Assembly (NCBI RefSeq): GCF_014297335.1
Contig: NZ_JACOQH010000007.1
Coordinates: 102,319-166,318, forward strand
Direction: 5' to 3'
Length of the DNA stretch: 64,000 nt
Source: Roseburia_D yibonii
Lineage (GTDB): Bacteria; Bacillota; Clostridia; Lachnospirales; Lachnospiraceae
Shown here: piece by piece, positions 30,175-38,776 of the stretch
Layout of the letters: each line of letters begins with the position of its first letter
Position numbering within the stretch: the first letter of the stretch is position 1
Made by a program: the position numbers and the translations under genes
The notes under the pieces: model-generated
The model's input: only the letters and a program-made list of their open reading frames with translations
Database searches by the model: none
Told to the model about the DNA's origin: nothing

Positions 30175-32058
30175 TCAGACATAAAGCTCGCACCAGCGCG
30201 CAAAGCAGACCAGATTCCAGATGATGTCGGCAAGATAGTCATTTCCCGTGGGATCCCGGTAGTATTTGTGCAGCAGAAACTGGACGGCATCCGCCTTTAA
30301 GAAGGGATAGCGCAGAATCGCGGAAGGGCTTAGCGTGTCTGTGACAAACTCCTTTAATTCCGTGCGCAGCCAGTCATGGATCGGTGGGATAAACCCCTCC
30401 TTTTTCTGAAAGATGATATCATCCGGGAGCAGCCCTTTCGCAGCCTGTTTTAAGAGATACTTGGTCTCCCCGTTCCGGATCTTGTAGGAGCCGGGCAGCG
30501 AGTTTACATAATCTACCAGCCGACAGTCCAGAAACGGCGAACGGATCTCCAGTCCATGTGCCATGGAGAGTGCGTCCGTATAACTTAATACCTGATCCGG
30601 CAGGAAACTCGTCTGGAAATACTCCAAAGAGCGGTTTAGGACATCCGCGCCGGACAGCGAAGAAAAGATCTCACGCAGCTGGAGAAGCGTCTGTTTTTTC
30701 GAGATCAGCTCTCCGAATACCTCATCCGATAAAAACAGCGCTTTCTCGTCATCGGTCATGTTGAGCATGCGGTAACTCAGCCGTACTTCGCTGCCGCCGC
30801 TGTAATCATAGAGATTCGCGAGAAAATCACTGCGGTCGGAAAACGGCACAAGGAGAGTGGGATCCATGTCGGCAGGAGAAAGACCGTTTGCTTTCATTTG
30901 TGAAAAATACTGCATCGGAAAGGCAAGCTGCTGTAAGGGATAGCTGCCGAAAAGTTCGTCTGCGCCGTCACCGGAGAGCACAGCCTTTACATCGGAATGT
31001 GCGCGTCCGGACAAAAACCAGGTGGACGCGGAGGCGGCAAAAGGCTGGTCAAAGCAGCGGATGACGGTATCCAGCTCCGAGATCATATCGGAAGCGGTCA
31101 TCGGTGCAGTGGTGTGTATGGTGTGGCAGGCATTGGCTGTCCGGGCGGCGTTTGCGGTATCCTTTTCTTTCTGATAAAACGCACCGGGGCGTCTGCTTTC
31201 ATGCTCCAGGCAATAGCTGCGCAGCGGGTGATCCGCGAGCGAGGAAGCGAGGGTGGTGACGATACCAGAGTCAAGCCCGCCGCTTAGAAAAGTACCGATC
31301 TCCACATCTGCGTCCAGACGCAGTTTTACGGCGTCCTTTAACAGAAAGCGGATCTTTTCGATGGCAGTTGGCAGAGAGTCCTTGGAAACCGGGGAAAAAG
31401 ATGGGGCAAAATAGCGTGTGAGCTTTTTCCCGGAAGCCGCAAATGTGAGTATCGTGCCGGGGCGCAGCGCATAAATATCCCAAAAGGCAGTTTCGGGCGA
31501 GGAGACAGCCTGAAAGGAAAAATAGGAATAGAGCGCGTTTGCGTTTATCTTCTTCGGATAAGAAGGATGGAGCAAAATGCTTTTAATCTCGGACGCAAAT
31601 ACGATTTCGGTTCCGTTGTAATAATAAAAAAGCGGTTTTACGCCCATGCGGTCACGAATCAGATACAGACACTCCTTGTTCCGGTCCCAGAGTGCGATCG
31701 CAAACATACCGTTTAGTTTTTCCACAAACCGGATGCCATACTCTTCATACAGATGCACGATCAGCTCGGAGTCGGAGTGGTCGGAGGAAAAGAGATGTCC
31801 TTTTCCTTTCAGCTCAGTGATCAGTGAGCGGTAATTATAAATTTCGCCGTTCCACACCGCAAAAACCGTGGAATCCTCATTTTCAACCGGCTGACCGCCG
31901 GAGACGGGATCCACGATGGAAAGCCGCCTGGAGCAGAGGTTCATTCTGCCGTCACTGTAGCAGCCCAAGCCGTCCGGGCCGCGATGCCGGATCGCATTTC
32001 CCATCTGATCTAACAGCCCGTCGTTGGCATGTCCAGAAAATCCGCATATTCCGCACAT
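30175..32058 (-). CDS. asnB: Asparagine synthase, glutamine-hydrolysing
   Basis: A 627-residue cytoplasmic enzyme converting aspartate, glutamine and ATP to asparagine. The N-terminal class II glutaminase begins MCGICGF with the nucleophile Cys2 and shows RHRGPDGLGCYSD and FAVWNGEIYNYRSL. The synthetase half carries the PP-loop SGGLDSGIV and LSGDGADELFGSYPLQQLAF, with the C-terminal SPFLDCRLVDYVNSLP. GACAGGAGG precedes the ATG on the minus strand. The gene stands alone with its own promoter. Confidence 0.95.
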   Translation of the reverse strand: MCGICGFSGHANDGLLDQMGNAIRHRGPDGLGCYSDGRMNLCSRRLSIVDPVSGGQPVENEDSTVFAVWNGEIYNYRSLITELKGKGHLFSSDHSDSELIVHLYEEYGIRFVEKLNGMFAIALWDRNKECLYLIRDRMGVKPLFYYYNGTEIVFASEIKSILLHPSYPKKINANALYSYFSFQAVSSPETAFWDIYALRPGTILTFAASGKKLTRYFAPSFSPVSKDSLPTAIEKIRFLLKDAVKLRLDADVEIGTFLSGGLDSGIVTTLASSLADHPLRSYCLEHESRRPGAFYQKEKDTANAARTANACHTIHTTAPMTASDMISELDTVIRCFDQPFAASASTWFLSGRAHSDVKAVLSGDGADELFGSYPLQQLAFPMQYFSQMKANGLSPADMDPTLLVPFSDRSDFLANLYDYSGGSEVRLSYRMLNMTDDEKALFLSDEVFGELISKKQTLLQLREIFSSLSGADVLNRSLEYFQTSFLPDQVLSYTDALSMAHGLEIRSPFLDCRLVDYVNSLPGSYKIRNGETKYLLKQAAKGLLPDDIIFQKKEGFIPPIHDWLRTELKEFVTDTLSPSAILRYPFLKADAVQFLLHKYYRDPTGNDYLADIIWNLVCFARWCELYV

Positions 32059-32113
32059 AGGAATCCTCCTGTCCGTAAAAAATCTTTTGAAATGTTATCA
32101 ACTGTATACTTTC

Positions 32114-32142
32114 ATTATACGGAAAACTGCCCAAAACGCAAA
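32114..32142 (-). promoter_or_regulatory. Promoter of asnB
   Basis: Minus-strand TATAAT (32114-32119) with a weak -35 (TTTGCG) 17 bp upstream. The -10 is convincing; the -35 is poor. Confidence 0.55.
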
Positions 32143-32163
32143 GAAAATTCAGAGGGAATGGAA

Positions 32164-32192
32164 TTGTATAAATAAAAAAAAGGTGCTAGAAT
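32164..32192 (+). promoter_or_regulatory. Promoter of the glycosyltransferase-pepD pair
   Basis: TTGTAT (32164-32169), 17 bp of A-rich spacer, TAGAAT (32187-32192). Confidence 0.7.
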
Positions 32193-32236
32193 AGGTTAGG
32201 TTTCAAATAACAGAAATGGATATAAGGCATAATAGA

Positions 32237-33424
32237 ATGGATCAGGAAAAGAAAAAACCGGTCTTATTGTTTACAAGCCGGGAAATCTGCTATTATTCCG
32301 CAGATTTTTTTATGAATCAGATGGCGGAAGCATTTGAGACGCTCGGGTACCCTGCAAGACTGTGTGTGCTGGACTTGGAGAAGGATGTGGACGCGCAGCT
32401 TGCCCCTTATGTCGGTAACAGCTATATGGCGGTTTTGGATATCAATTCGCTGCTGCCACGGGCGGTTATGGATAACGGGACACCATACCTGGAGCAGCTG
32501 GACGCACCGTTTTATAATTATCTGGTGGATCACCCGTTTTATCACCATCCGGGGCTTTCCGTCCCGTTAAAAAATTATCATGTGCTCTGCCTCGATGAAA
32601 ATCACGTTGCCTACGCAAAAAAGTATTATCCGCATTTGGAGAGTGTGTCGCTGCTTCCGCTCGGTGCGACGAAGGCGCTCGTGCCGGTTCCGGTGGAGCA
32701 GAAAAAAGAGTCGGTGCTTTTTATCGGGACTTATAACTGCGCGGCGGATGTTTACCGCGAGATGGAAGAACTGCCGCAGGGCTTAAAAGCGGATGACAAA
32801 GCACTGATCGACATCATGCTGGCAGATCCCGCGATTTCCCAGGAAGAAGCGTTTAGAAGCCTGCTTGCCGGGCGTGGGGAGGAACTTACGGATGCGGAGT
32901 TCGCGTTTCGGATGAACCGCATGTATCATGTGGATCGTTATCTGCGCAATTATTACAGGGAAGAAGCGATCCGCACCCTGGTGCGCCACCATATTCCGGT
33001 CACAGTGCTTGGAAACAACTGGGAGCAGTTAAAAGAGCAGGAGAGCCGCTATTTTACGATCCAGCCGCCGGTCGATTTTTCGATGACATTTCAAAAGATC
33101 GCGGAGTACGAGGTATTGCTTAATGTATCACCGCTTTTTAAAGCCGGAGTGCATGACCGGGTGTTTGCGGCGATGGCAAATCAGACGGTATGCCTGACCG
33201 ACAGAAACGGATATATGGAGCGAAACTTTAAAGACGGCGGGAATATCAGCCTGTTTTCGTTAAAACATATGGAAGAGCTGCCGGATATGGCAGAGGAATT
33301 TTTAAGTAACCCAACGAGGCGGCAGGAAGTGACAGCTGCGGCGCAGATGGAATTTGACCGGAAGCACAGCTGGCTGAAACGGACAGAGCAGTTTATCAAT
33401 CTTATGGAAAAGGAGCAAAAATAG
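32237..33424 (+). CDS. Glycosyltransferase-like protein (CgeB/family 1 C-terminal domain)
   Basis: A 395-residue cytoplasmic protein. ATG at 32237 is preferred over 32216 because AAGG lies nine bases before it and the 32216 start would have almost no leader. The first half (FTSREICYYSADFFMNQMAE) resembles the Rossmann-like half of GT-B enzymes; the second half (LLNVSPLFKAGVHDRVFAAM, MANQTVCLTDRNGYMERNF) matches the donor-binding part seen in CgeB and spore-coat glycosyltransferases. Substrate unknown. Its stop abuts the pepD start, so the genes are co-transcribed. Confidence 0.75.
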   Translation: MDQEKKKPVLLFTSREICYYSADFFMNQMAEAFETLGYPARLCVLDLEKDVDAQLAPYVGNSYMAVLDINSLLPRAVMDNGTPYLEQLDAPFYNYLVDHPFYHHPGLSVPLKNYHVLCLDENHVAYAKKYYPHLESVSLLPLGATKALVPVPVEQKKESVLFIGTYNCAADVYREMEELPQGLKADDKALIDIMLADPAISQEEAFRSLLAGRGEELTDAEFAFRMNRMYHVDRYLRNYYREEAIRTLVRHHIPVTVLGNNWEQLKEQESRYFTIQPPVDFSMTFQKIAEYEVLLNVSPLFKAGVHDRVFAAMANQTVCLTDRNGYMERNFKDGGNISLFSLKHMEELPDMAEEFLSNPTRRQEVTAAAQMEFDRKHSWLKRTEQFINLMEKEQK

Positions 33425-34870
33425 ATGAGAGTACTGGAAAATTTAGAACCGAAGAATGTATTTTATTTTTTTGAGGAGATCAGCAGAATACCGCGCCCTT
33501 CTTATAAGGAAGAAAAGATCAGTAATTATCTGGTAAATTTCGCGAAAGAGAGAAATCTGGAAGTTTATCAGGATGATTTAAAAAACGTCATTATCATCAA
33601 GGAAGCGACGAAGGGCTACGAAGATGTTGAGCCGATCATCTTACAGGGGCATATGGACATGGTGTGCGAAAAGGAGCCGGATTGTACGATCAATTTTGAA
33701 AACGATCCGCTCACGCTGGAGATAGAGGGCGATTATATCACGGCAAAGGGAACGACACTCGGCGGAGATGACGGGATTGCGGTCGCATATGCGCTTGCGA
33801 TCCTGGATTCGGATACGATCGAGCATCCGAGGCTTGAGGTCGTGATCACAGTATCCGAGGAAGTGGGCATGGACGGAGCGAATGGCATCGATCTTTCCAT
33901 GTTAAAAGGGAAAAAGGTGTTGAATCTGGACTCGGAAGAAGAAGGACATATGCTTGCAAGCTGTGCGGGCGGATGCACGACGGTATGCAGACTGCCGCTT
34001 GCCTTTGAAAAGAAGAGCGGAGAATTGTTTGAGATCCATATTTCTGGTCTGCTCGGCGGACATTCGGGCGGAGAGATCGATAAGGAGCGCGCAAATTCCA
34101 ATCTTCTGATGGGACGTTTCTTCTTACGGCTTTCCGAAAAGACTCCGTTTGCGATCGCAGAGCTTGCCGGAGGAACCAAGGACAATGCCATTCCGCGTGA
34201 GACAACGGCAAAGATCATGCTTGACGCGGGAAAAGAGGATCTGCTCATGCAGGAGATCGCCGCTTATCAGGAGATCTTAACCGCCGAGTATCAGAGCAGT
34301 GACAAAGATATCAAAGTCCGGGCAAAAGCGCTTGGATGCGGCGAGGAACGCGTGACGACCGCAGAGGACGCAGGGAAGATGACGATGCTCTTAACCCATC
34401 TCCCGGCTGGCATCCAGCGCATGAGCATGGATATCAAAGGGCTTGTGGAAACCTCTTTGAACCTCGGAATCCTGTATCTCGAAGAAGATGCGGCTGTCTT
34501 AAAATATTCGGTGCGCAGCTCGGTAAAGACGCAGAAAGAGCTTCTCGTCCAGAAATTGAAGTCACTGACGGAGTGGCTCGGCGGCAGTATCTCCATCTAT
34601 GGGGATTATCCGGCGTGGGAGTACAAAAAAGACTCCAAACTGCGTGATGATATGGTGGCAGTTTATGAGCGGATGTACGGAAAGAAGCCATCGGTGGAAG
34701 CGATCCATGCGGGACTTGAGTGCGGACTCCTCTCTGCCAAGATCCCGGGCATGGATGCGGTATCGATCGGACCGGATATGATCGATATCCACACAACCGG
34801 GGAGAAATTAAGCATTTCTTCCACAAAACGTGTGTGGGAATATGTACTGGAAGTGCTCAAATGTAAATAG
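33425..34870 (+). CDS. pepD: Aminoacyl-histidine dipeptidase (PepD, M20 family)
   Basis: A 481-residue cytoplasmic zinc peptidase that cleaves Xaa-His and other dipeptides. Zinc-ligand and catalytic segments are visible: QGHMDMVCEK, GTTLGGDDGIAVAYA, VSEEVGMDGANGID, and a C-terminal IHAGLECGLL and DIHTTGEKLSI. The lid domain lies between about 185 and 380. The ATG immediately follows the upstream stop codon, with AAAAGGAG inside the end of the glycosyltransferase gene. Confidence 0.95.
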   Translation: MRVLENLEPKNVFYFFEEISRIPRPSYKEEKISNYLVNFAKERNLEVYQDDLKNVIIIKEATKGYEDVEPIILQGHMDMVCEKEPDCTINFENDPLTLEIEGDYITAKGTTLGGDDGIAVAYALAILDSDTIEHPRLEVVITVSEEVGMDGANGIDLSMLKGKKVLNLDSEEEGHMLASCAGGCTTVCRLPLAFEKKSGELFEIHISGLLGGHSGGEIDKERANSNLLMGRFFLRLSEKTPFAIAELAGGTKDNAIPRETTAKIMLDAGKEDLLMQEIAAYQEILTAEYQSSDKDIKVRAKALGCGEERVTTAEDAGKMTMLLTHLPAGIQRMSMDIKGLVETSLNLGILYLEEDAAVLKYSVRSSVKTQKELLVQKLKSLTEWLGGSISIYGDYPAWEYKKDSKLRDDMVAVYERMYGKKPSVEAIHAGLECGLLSAKIPGMDAVSIGPDMIDIHTTGEKLSISSTKRVWEYVLEVLKCK

Positions 34871-34904
34871 GAACGTGACGGCGGAGGAGAATTATAAACA
34901 TAGA

Positions 34905-34969
34905 TTTAGAAATACTTTAGAATCCTTTTAGAAATCAGACACAGTTTCGTCATAATTTGCCGATATACT
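34905..34969 (+). promoter_or_regulatory. Promoter with three 11-bp-phased TTTAGAA repeats
   Basis: TTTAGAA occurs at 34905, 34916 and 34927, exactly one helical turn apart. A TATACT -10 lies at 34964-34969 without a good -35 (ACAGTT). This matches promoters activated by OmpR/PhoB-type response regulators, which bind phased direct repeats next to the -35. The -10 region also reads GCCGATAT, identical to the sigma-D (FliA) -10 of Bacillus, but no TAAA -35 is correctly placed. Confidence 0.6.
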
Positions 34970-34975
34970 AACAGT

Positions 34976-35107
34976 ATCAAATGGAGTTGACGATATCTTG
35001 ATGCATCGGAGTCGTCAGCTTCGGCTAGGCAATAATTTCCTTTTTATAGATGTAACATTTTCATAACTAAACTCCTCGAAAAAGCAGCCGCAAGGCTGCT
35101 TTTTCAC
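34976..35107 (+). ncRNA. Candidate small RNA
   Basis: Predicted ~130-nt transcript from the repeat-bearing promoter to the terminator at 35078-35105. Internal pairing TGACGA (about 34988-34993) with TCGTCA (35011-35016). It is separated from pepD upstream by its own promoter and from the antiporter downstream by a terminator plus a new promoter. Not matched by eye to a known riboswitch class. Confidence 0.5.
35078..35105 (+). terminator. Intrinsic terminator
   Basis: GAAAAAGCAGCC (35078-35089), loop GCAA, GGCTGCTTTTTC (35094-35105). Confidence 0.9.
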
Positions 35108-35165
35108 TGTATAAAAGAGGATGTCGATATATCTTTTTGGTATGAAAACCATATAAATAAAGCAG

Positions 35166-35194
35166 TTGTATTTTACGGAAATCGGGTGTAAAAT
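35166..35194 (+). promoter_or_regulatory. Sigma-A promoter of the antiporter gene
   Basis: TTGTAT (35166-35171), 17 bp, TAAAAT (35189-35194). The leader contains the 7-bp hairpin GTATCCG/CGGATAC (35226-35248). Confidence 0.75.
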
Positions 35195-35271
35195 GGGTAA
35201 GCAAAAAGAATAATACAGATAGAATGTATCCGATATCAGACCGGATACAGGAAAGAAAGGGAAGATATATT

Positions 35272-36474
35272 ATGGAATCATATGAATTTTTGCTGTTTTT
35301 GGCGATCATCCTGTTTGCAACGAAGATCTGCGGACTGTTTTCCAGAAAGTTCCACATGCCACAGGTTGTCGGAGCACTTTTGGCAGGTGTGATCCTCGGA
35401 CCGTCCGTACTGAATCTGATCAGTTTTGACGGAGCGACCGGCAGCTACCTGGAGATCACCGCTGAGATCGGTGTTATCCTGTTAATGTTTTCCGCAGGTC
35501 TTGAGACGGATCTGACGGAGTTAAAGGAAAACGGAGTAGCTTCCTTTATCACTGCGGGGATCGGAGTTCTGGTTCCTCTGTTCGGCGGATTTTTGTCCTA
35601 CGCGCTTTATTTCCACACAGACTTCGGAGATTTCATGGAAGTGTTAAAGGCAGTCTTTGTCGGTGTGGTACTGACAGCGACCTCGGTAAGTATTACCGTT
35701 GAGACACTGCGTGAACTTGGAAAGTTAAAGGGACGTGTCGGAACAACGATCCTTGGCGCGGCCGTTATCGACGATATCATGGGTATCATCGTGCTCACAG
35801 TTGTGACAAGTATCGAGGATACTTCGGTAAATCCGCTTACCGTTCTGTTAAAGATCGTGCTGTACTTTATTGTGATCGCGATCGTTGCGTTTGTAATGTT
35901 TAAATGCAAGAAGCTGATCGAGGGAGCGGGCGAGAAACGAAGAGTAACGATTTTCGCGATCGCGTTCTGTTTCCTTCTGTCCTATGTTTCAGAACAGTTC
36001 TTCGGGATCGCGGATATCACCGGCGCATATTTTGCCGGACTGATGCTCTGCAATATGAAGATCGGGGATTACATCAAGGCGAGAGCGGAAGTACCGTCTT
36101 ACCTGCTCTTCTCACCGGTATTCTTCGCAAGTATCGGTATCAAGACACAGTTAGAGGGAATGAACGGAAAACTGATCGGTTTCTGCGTGATCCTGCTTGT
36201 CGTAGCGATCCTTACAAAAGTGGTCGGCTGCGGACTGGGAGCGAAGATATGCAGATACAGCAACAGGGAAGCGCTGCAGATCGGTGTGGGTATGATCTCC
36301 CGTGGTGAGGTCGCATTGATCGTGGCACAGAAAGGATACGCGTGCGGTATGTTGGATGATGTGCTGTTCGCGCCGATCGTAGTGGTCGTTATCGTTACCA
36401 CCCTGATCACGCCGATCTTATTAAAAGTTGTTATGAAAGATAAGGATGAGACCGCCGAGGGCGCAAAAGCGTAA
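35272..36474 (+). CDS. CPA2-type cation:proton antiporter (KefB/NapA-like, no RCK domain)
   Basis: A 400-residue polytopic membrane protein with about twelve spans. The start at 35272 (MESYEFLLFLAIILFATKIC) gives the first span directly; the longer frame from 35224 would translate the leader hairpin. MPQVVGALLAGVILGPSVL is the classic CPA2 N-terminus, and GAAVIDDIMGIIVLTVV contains the Asp-Asp pair of the ion-binding site. A C-terminal RCK/TrkA nucleotide-binding domain is missing, so regulation would need a partner or other means. Na+ versus K+ specificity cannot be told. Confidence 0.9.
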   Translation: MESYEFLLFLAIILFATKICGLFSRKFHMPQVVGALLAGVILGPSVLNLISFDGATGSYLEITAEIGVILLMFSAGLETDLTELKENGVASFITAGIGVLVPLFGGFLSYALYFHTDFGDFMEVLKAVFVGVVLTATSVSITVETLRELGKLKGRVGTTILGAAVIDDIMGIIVLTVVTSIEDTSVNPLTVLLKIVLYFIVIAIVAFVMFKCKKLIEGAGEKRRVTIFAIAFCFLLSYVSEQFFGIADITGAYFAGLMLCNMKIGDYIKARAEVPSYLLFSPVFFASIGIKTQLEGMNGKLIGFCVILLVVAILTKVVGCGLGAKICRYSNREALQIGVGMISRGEVALIVAQKGYACGMLDDVLFAPIVVVVIVTTLITPILLKVVMKDKDETAEGAKA

Positions 36475-36485
36475 TGCGGATCTTC

Positions 36486-37052
36486 CTATAAGAACCAGAC
36501 CTTTTCATTGGTAGAAGAGATCGAGATCGCACCTGCCTGGATCATCTGCATGACATCTTCCTTGTCTGAGATCAGCCCGCCGGCAATGACCGGAACCGGG
36601 GAGAGATCGCAGATGCGGGAGATGACCTTTGGCATCAGGGCGGGTAAGATCTCAATGAAATCCGGCCGCACCGCATGGAGCTGTTTCTCAATATTGTCAT
36701 ACGCCATGGAATCAATGACAAAAAAGCGCATGACAGTATAGAGGGACAGCTCTTTTGCGTGCTTAATGAGCTGCGGGCGGGTGGAGATGATCCCATCCGC
36801 CCGGGTATATTTTTTTATAAAATCAACGGCAATCTCTTTGGCATTCAGCCCGCCGATCAGATCAAGGTGTACAAGCGCAATCTTTCCTGCGGATTTTACA
36901 GTATCTACAATGTCTGCAATGTTGCAGATGTCACCATATAAAATGAAGATCACCCGGCTGTCGCAGGTCAGACACTGGTGTAATTCCGCGTCGTTTTTGA
37001 TCGCGGCAATGATTGGTGAGTTCTCAATCGCATCTTTAAATTCTCGGTTCAT
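36486..37052 (-). CDS. glpP: Glycerol-3-phosphate-responsive antiterminator
   Basis: A 188-residue cytoplasmic RNA-binding regulator. FILYGDICNIADIVDTVKSA, LVHLDLIGGLNAKEIAVDFI, DGIISTRPQLIKHAKEL and PVIAGGLISDKEDVMQ are the conserved GlpP pattern (TIM-barrel-like). In Bacillus subtilis GlpP with glycerol-3-phosphate prevents termination in glp leaders. Here it is the last gene of the glp operon, 78 bp after the DUF1667 gene, and a matching terminator leader precedes the first gene (40244-40317). Positive feedback is the natural inference. Confidence 0.93.
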   Translation of the reverse strand: MNREFKDAIENSPIIAAIKNDAELHQCLTCDSRVIFILYGDICNIADIVDTVKSAGKIALVHLDLIGGLNAKEIAVDFIKKYTRADGIISTRPQLIKHAKELSLYTVMRFFVIDSMAYDNIEKQLHAVRPDFIEILPALMPKVISRICDLSPVPVIAGGLISDKEDVMQMIQAGAISISSTNEKVWFL

Positions 37053-37130
37053 AAAAGGCTCTCCTTGTGCAAACTGGATGATTTAAGTCCATCATAGCAA
37101 GTTTGGGTCAGAAGCGCAAGAGAGCGGAAA

Positions 37131-37499
37131 TTATTCTGCCGCGTCAATATTTTTAGTCGCAACGACCGGAACATGTGTGCCGCAGACGTCGGATAAGATG
37201 ACATCCCCGATCCGGACGGGAGCGGCAACGGTAATGTCTTTTAAGGCATTGGTGCAGTCAAAGATCATGGACTTTGGAATGTCTTCTTTGGTCTTTACCG
37301 ATACCATGGGCGCGGTGCCGCCGGTCACGCGGACGGACGAGGTGACGATGCGCGTCGGATCGGTCACTTCTTTTCTTGCATAAATGGCACCGCGGCTGCA
37401 GGTGTTTCCGGTGACAGAGGTCACTTCCTTACCGTTTAAAGTAACGGTGATACTGCATCCAAGCGGACAGCCGATGCAGGTCAGTTCTCTTTTTTCCAT
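37131..37499 (-). CDS. DUF1667 iron-sulphur-type protein of the glp operon
   Basis: A 122-residue protein opening MEKRELTCIGCPLGCSITV, where CIGCPLGC plus a later Cys (GNTCSRGAIYARKEV) makes a four-Cys cluster site. DUF1667 proteins accompany the GlpA/GlpB-like flavoproteins in Clostridia and probably serve as the third, electron-transfer subunit of an anaerobic glycerol-3-phosphate dehydrogenase. That role is inference from neighbours. Two bases separate it from the upstream flavoprotein gene. Confidence 0.88.
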   Translation of the reverse strand: MEKRELTCIGCPLGCSITVTLNGKEVTSVTGNTCSRGAIYARKEVTDPTRIVTSSVRVTGGTAPMVSVKTKEDIPKSMIFDCTNALKDITVAAPVRIGDVILSDVCGTHVPVVATKNIDAAE

Positions 37500-37501
37500 A
37501 G

Positions 37502-38764
37502 TTATGCCTCCTCAATCTTAATGGTGATCCGTGACAGGTGCGGGTAAGCGCCAAGGGTTTCTTTCCTAAGCCGGATCTCTTCCATTTCACCCGGTGCCAT
37601 GACAGGGCGTTTCTTTTTGGAGATCCGTTCGTCGTCAAAATAAACGGCAATGGCGCAGTTTTTATAGACCGCACCGACGCGGAAACGGACGGTCAGAGTG
37701 TCTGCCATATCATCCGGCCGGATGGAGCAGGGCACGGTGTAGCGCACGCCGCCGGTCGCAAGGATCTCGACCGTGCGGTCGGATGCGGGTTCGCCCTCTT
37801 TGATATAGCGCGCTGCGTTTTTTCCGGCGGTGGCAGCTTCCTCGGAAACATAATCAACCAGATCGTGTACATGGAGCACGTTTCCGCAGGCGAAGATGCC
37901 GCTTGTGCTGGTCTCGAGCCGGTCGTTTACCACAGGACCGGAGGTCACCGGATTTAAGCGTACACCGGCGTTACGGGAAAGCTCATTTTCCGGGATCAGA
38001 CCGCAGGATAACAAAAGCGTGTCACAGGTGTAGCGTTCTTCGGTTCCGGGGATCGGTTTCCGGTCAGAATCCACCTGGGCGATCGTAACAGCCTCCACGC
38101 GCTGTTTTCCCTCGATATCGACTACGGTATGGCTCAGTTTTAACGGAATGTCAAAGTCGTTTAAGCACTGTACGATATTGCGCTTTAAGCCGCCGGAGTA
38201 AGGCATGAGCTCGGCAACGACTTTTACTTTTGCGCCTTCTAAGGTCATGCGTCTTGCCATGATAAGCCCGATATCGCCGGAGCCTAAGATCACGACTTCC
38301 TTTCCCGGCATATAACCTTCGATGTTGACTAAGCGCTGCGCGGTTCCTGCGGAAAAGATCCCTGCAGGGCGGTAGCCCGGGATATTTAAGGCGCCTCTTG
38401 CGCGTTCGCGGCATCCCATCGCGAGAATGACTGCCTTTGCCTGAATGGTGAACATGCCGTCGGTTCGATTCATCGCGGTCACTTTTTTATCCGGCGAAAT
38501 GTCCATGACCATCGTGTTTAATTTATACGCGATCTGCAGATCCTTTACCTTCTCGATGAAGCGGGCGGCGTATTCCGGCCCGGTCAGTTCTTCTTTGAAG
38601 GTGTGGAGCCCGAATCCATTGTGGATGCACTGGTTTAAGATACCGCCCAGTTCCCGGTCGCGTTCGAGGATCAGGATATCTGTAATGCCGTTTTCTTTTG
38701 CGGCTGCCGCTGCGGAAAGTCCCGCAGGGCCGCCGCCGATAATAACAAGATCATAGGTATTCAT
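37502..38764 (-). CDS. NAD(P)/FAD-dependent oxidoreductase (GlpB-like partner)
   Basis: A 420-residue flavoprotein with an N-terminal FAD-binding IIGGGPAGLSAAAAAKENGI, a redox-type LNQCIHNGFG segment after ILERDRELGG, and a second dinucleotide-binding VVILGSGDIGLIMARRM. The pyridine nucleotide-disulphide oxidoreductase fold is clear. It lies between the GlpA-like and DUF1667 genes, which fits the middle subunit of a three-part glycerol-3-phosphate dehydrogenase. The two Cys positions of a classical disulphide reductase (CxxxxC) are not present. Confidence 0.88.
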   Translation of the reverse strand: MNTYDLVIIGGGPAGLSAAAAAKENGITDILILERDRELGGILNQCIHNGFGLHTFKEELTGPEYAARFIEKVKDLQIAYKLNTMVMDISPDKKVTAMNRTDGMFTIQAKAVILAMGCRERARGALNIPGYRPAGIFSAGTAQRLVNIEGYMPGKEVVILGSGDIGLIMARRMTLEGAKVKVVAELMPYSGGLKRNIVQCLNDFDIPLKLSHTVVDIEGKQRVEAVTIAQVDSDRKPIPGTEERYTCDTLLLSCGLIPENELSRNAGVRLNPVTSGPVVNDRLETSTSGIFACGNVLHVHDLVDYVSEEAATAGKNAARYIKEGEPASDRTVEILATGGVRYTVPCSIRPDDMADTLTVRFRVGAVYKNCAIAVYFDDERISKKKRPVMAPGEMEEIRLRKETLGAYPHLSRITIKIEEA

Positions 38765-38776
38765 ATGAGGACCTCC

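Larger units (their letters stand above)
34871..35271 (+). other. 401-bp intergenic region: regulated promoter, probable small RNA, terminator, antiporter promoter
   Basis: No protein gene is supported. It holds in order: three TTTAGAA direct repeats (34905-34933), a TATACT/GCCGATAT -10 region (34959-34969), a ~130-nt transcribed segment, an intrinsic terminator (35078-35105), a promoter (35166-35194) and a leader hairpin GTATCCG/CGGATAC (35226-35248) before the antiporter start. A 21-codon ORF from 35001 has no convincing ribosome-binding site. Confidence 0.7.

Noticed and set aside
35001..35066. A 21-codon ORF within the candidate small RNA
   Set aside because: The nearest GGAG is 14 bases upstream, too far, and the peptide has no recognisable feature. 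A leader peptide cannot be excluded.
34976..35107. Known riboswitch (c-di-AMP, Li+/Na+ types) controlling the antiporter
   Set aside because: I could not match the conserved cores of these classes by eye, and the antiporter has its own promoter downstream of the terminator.
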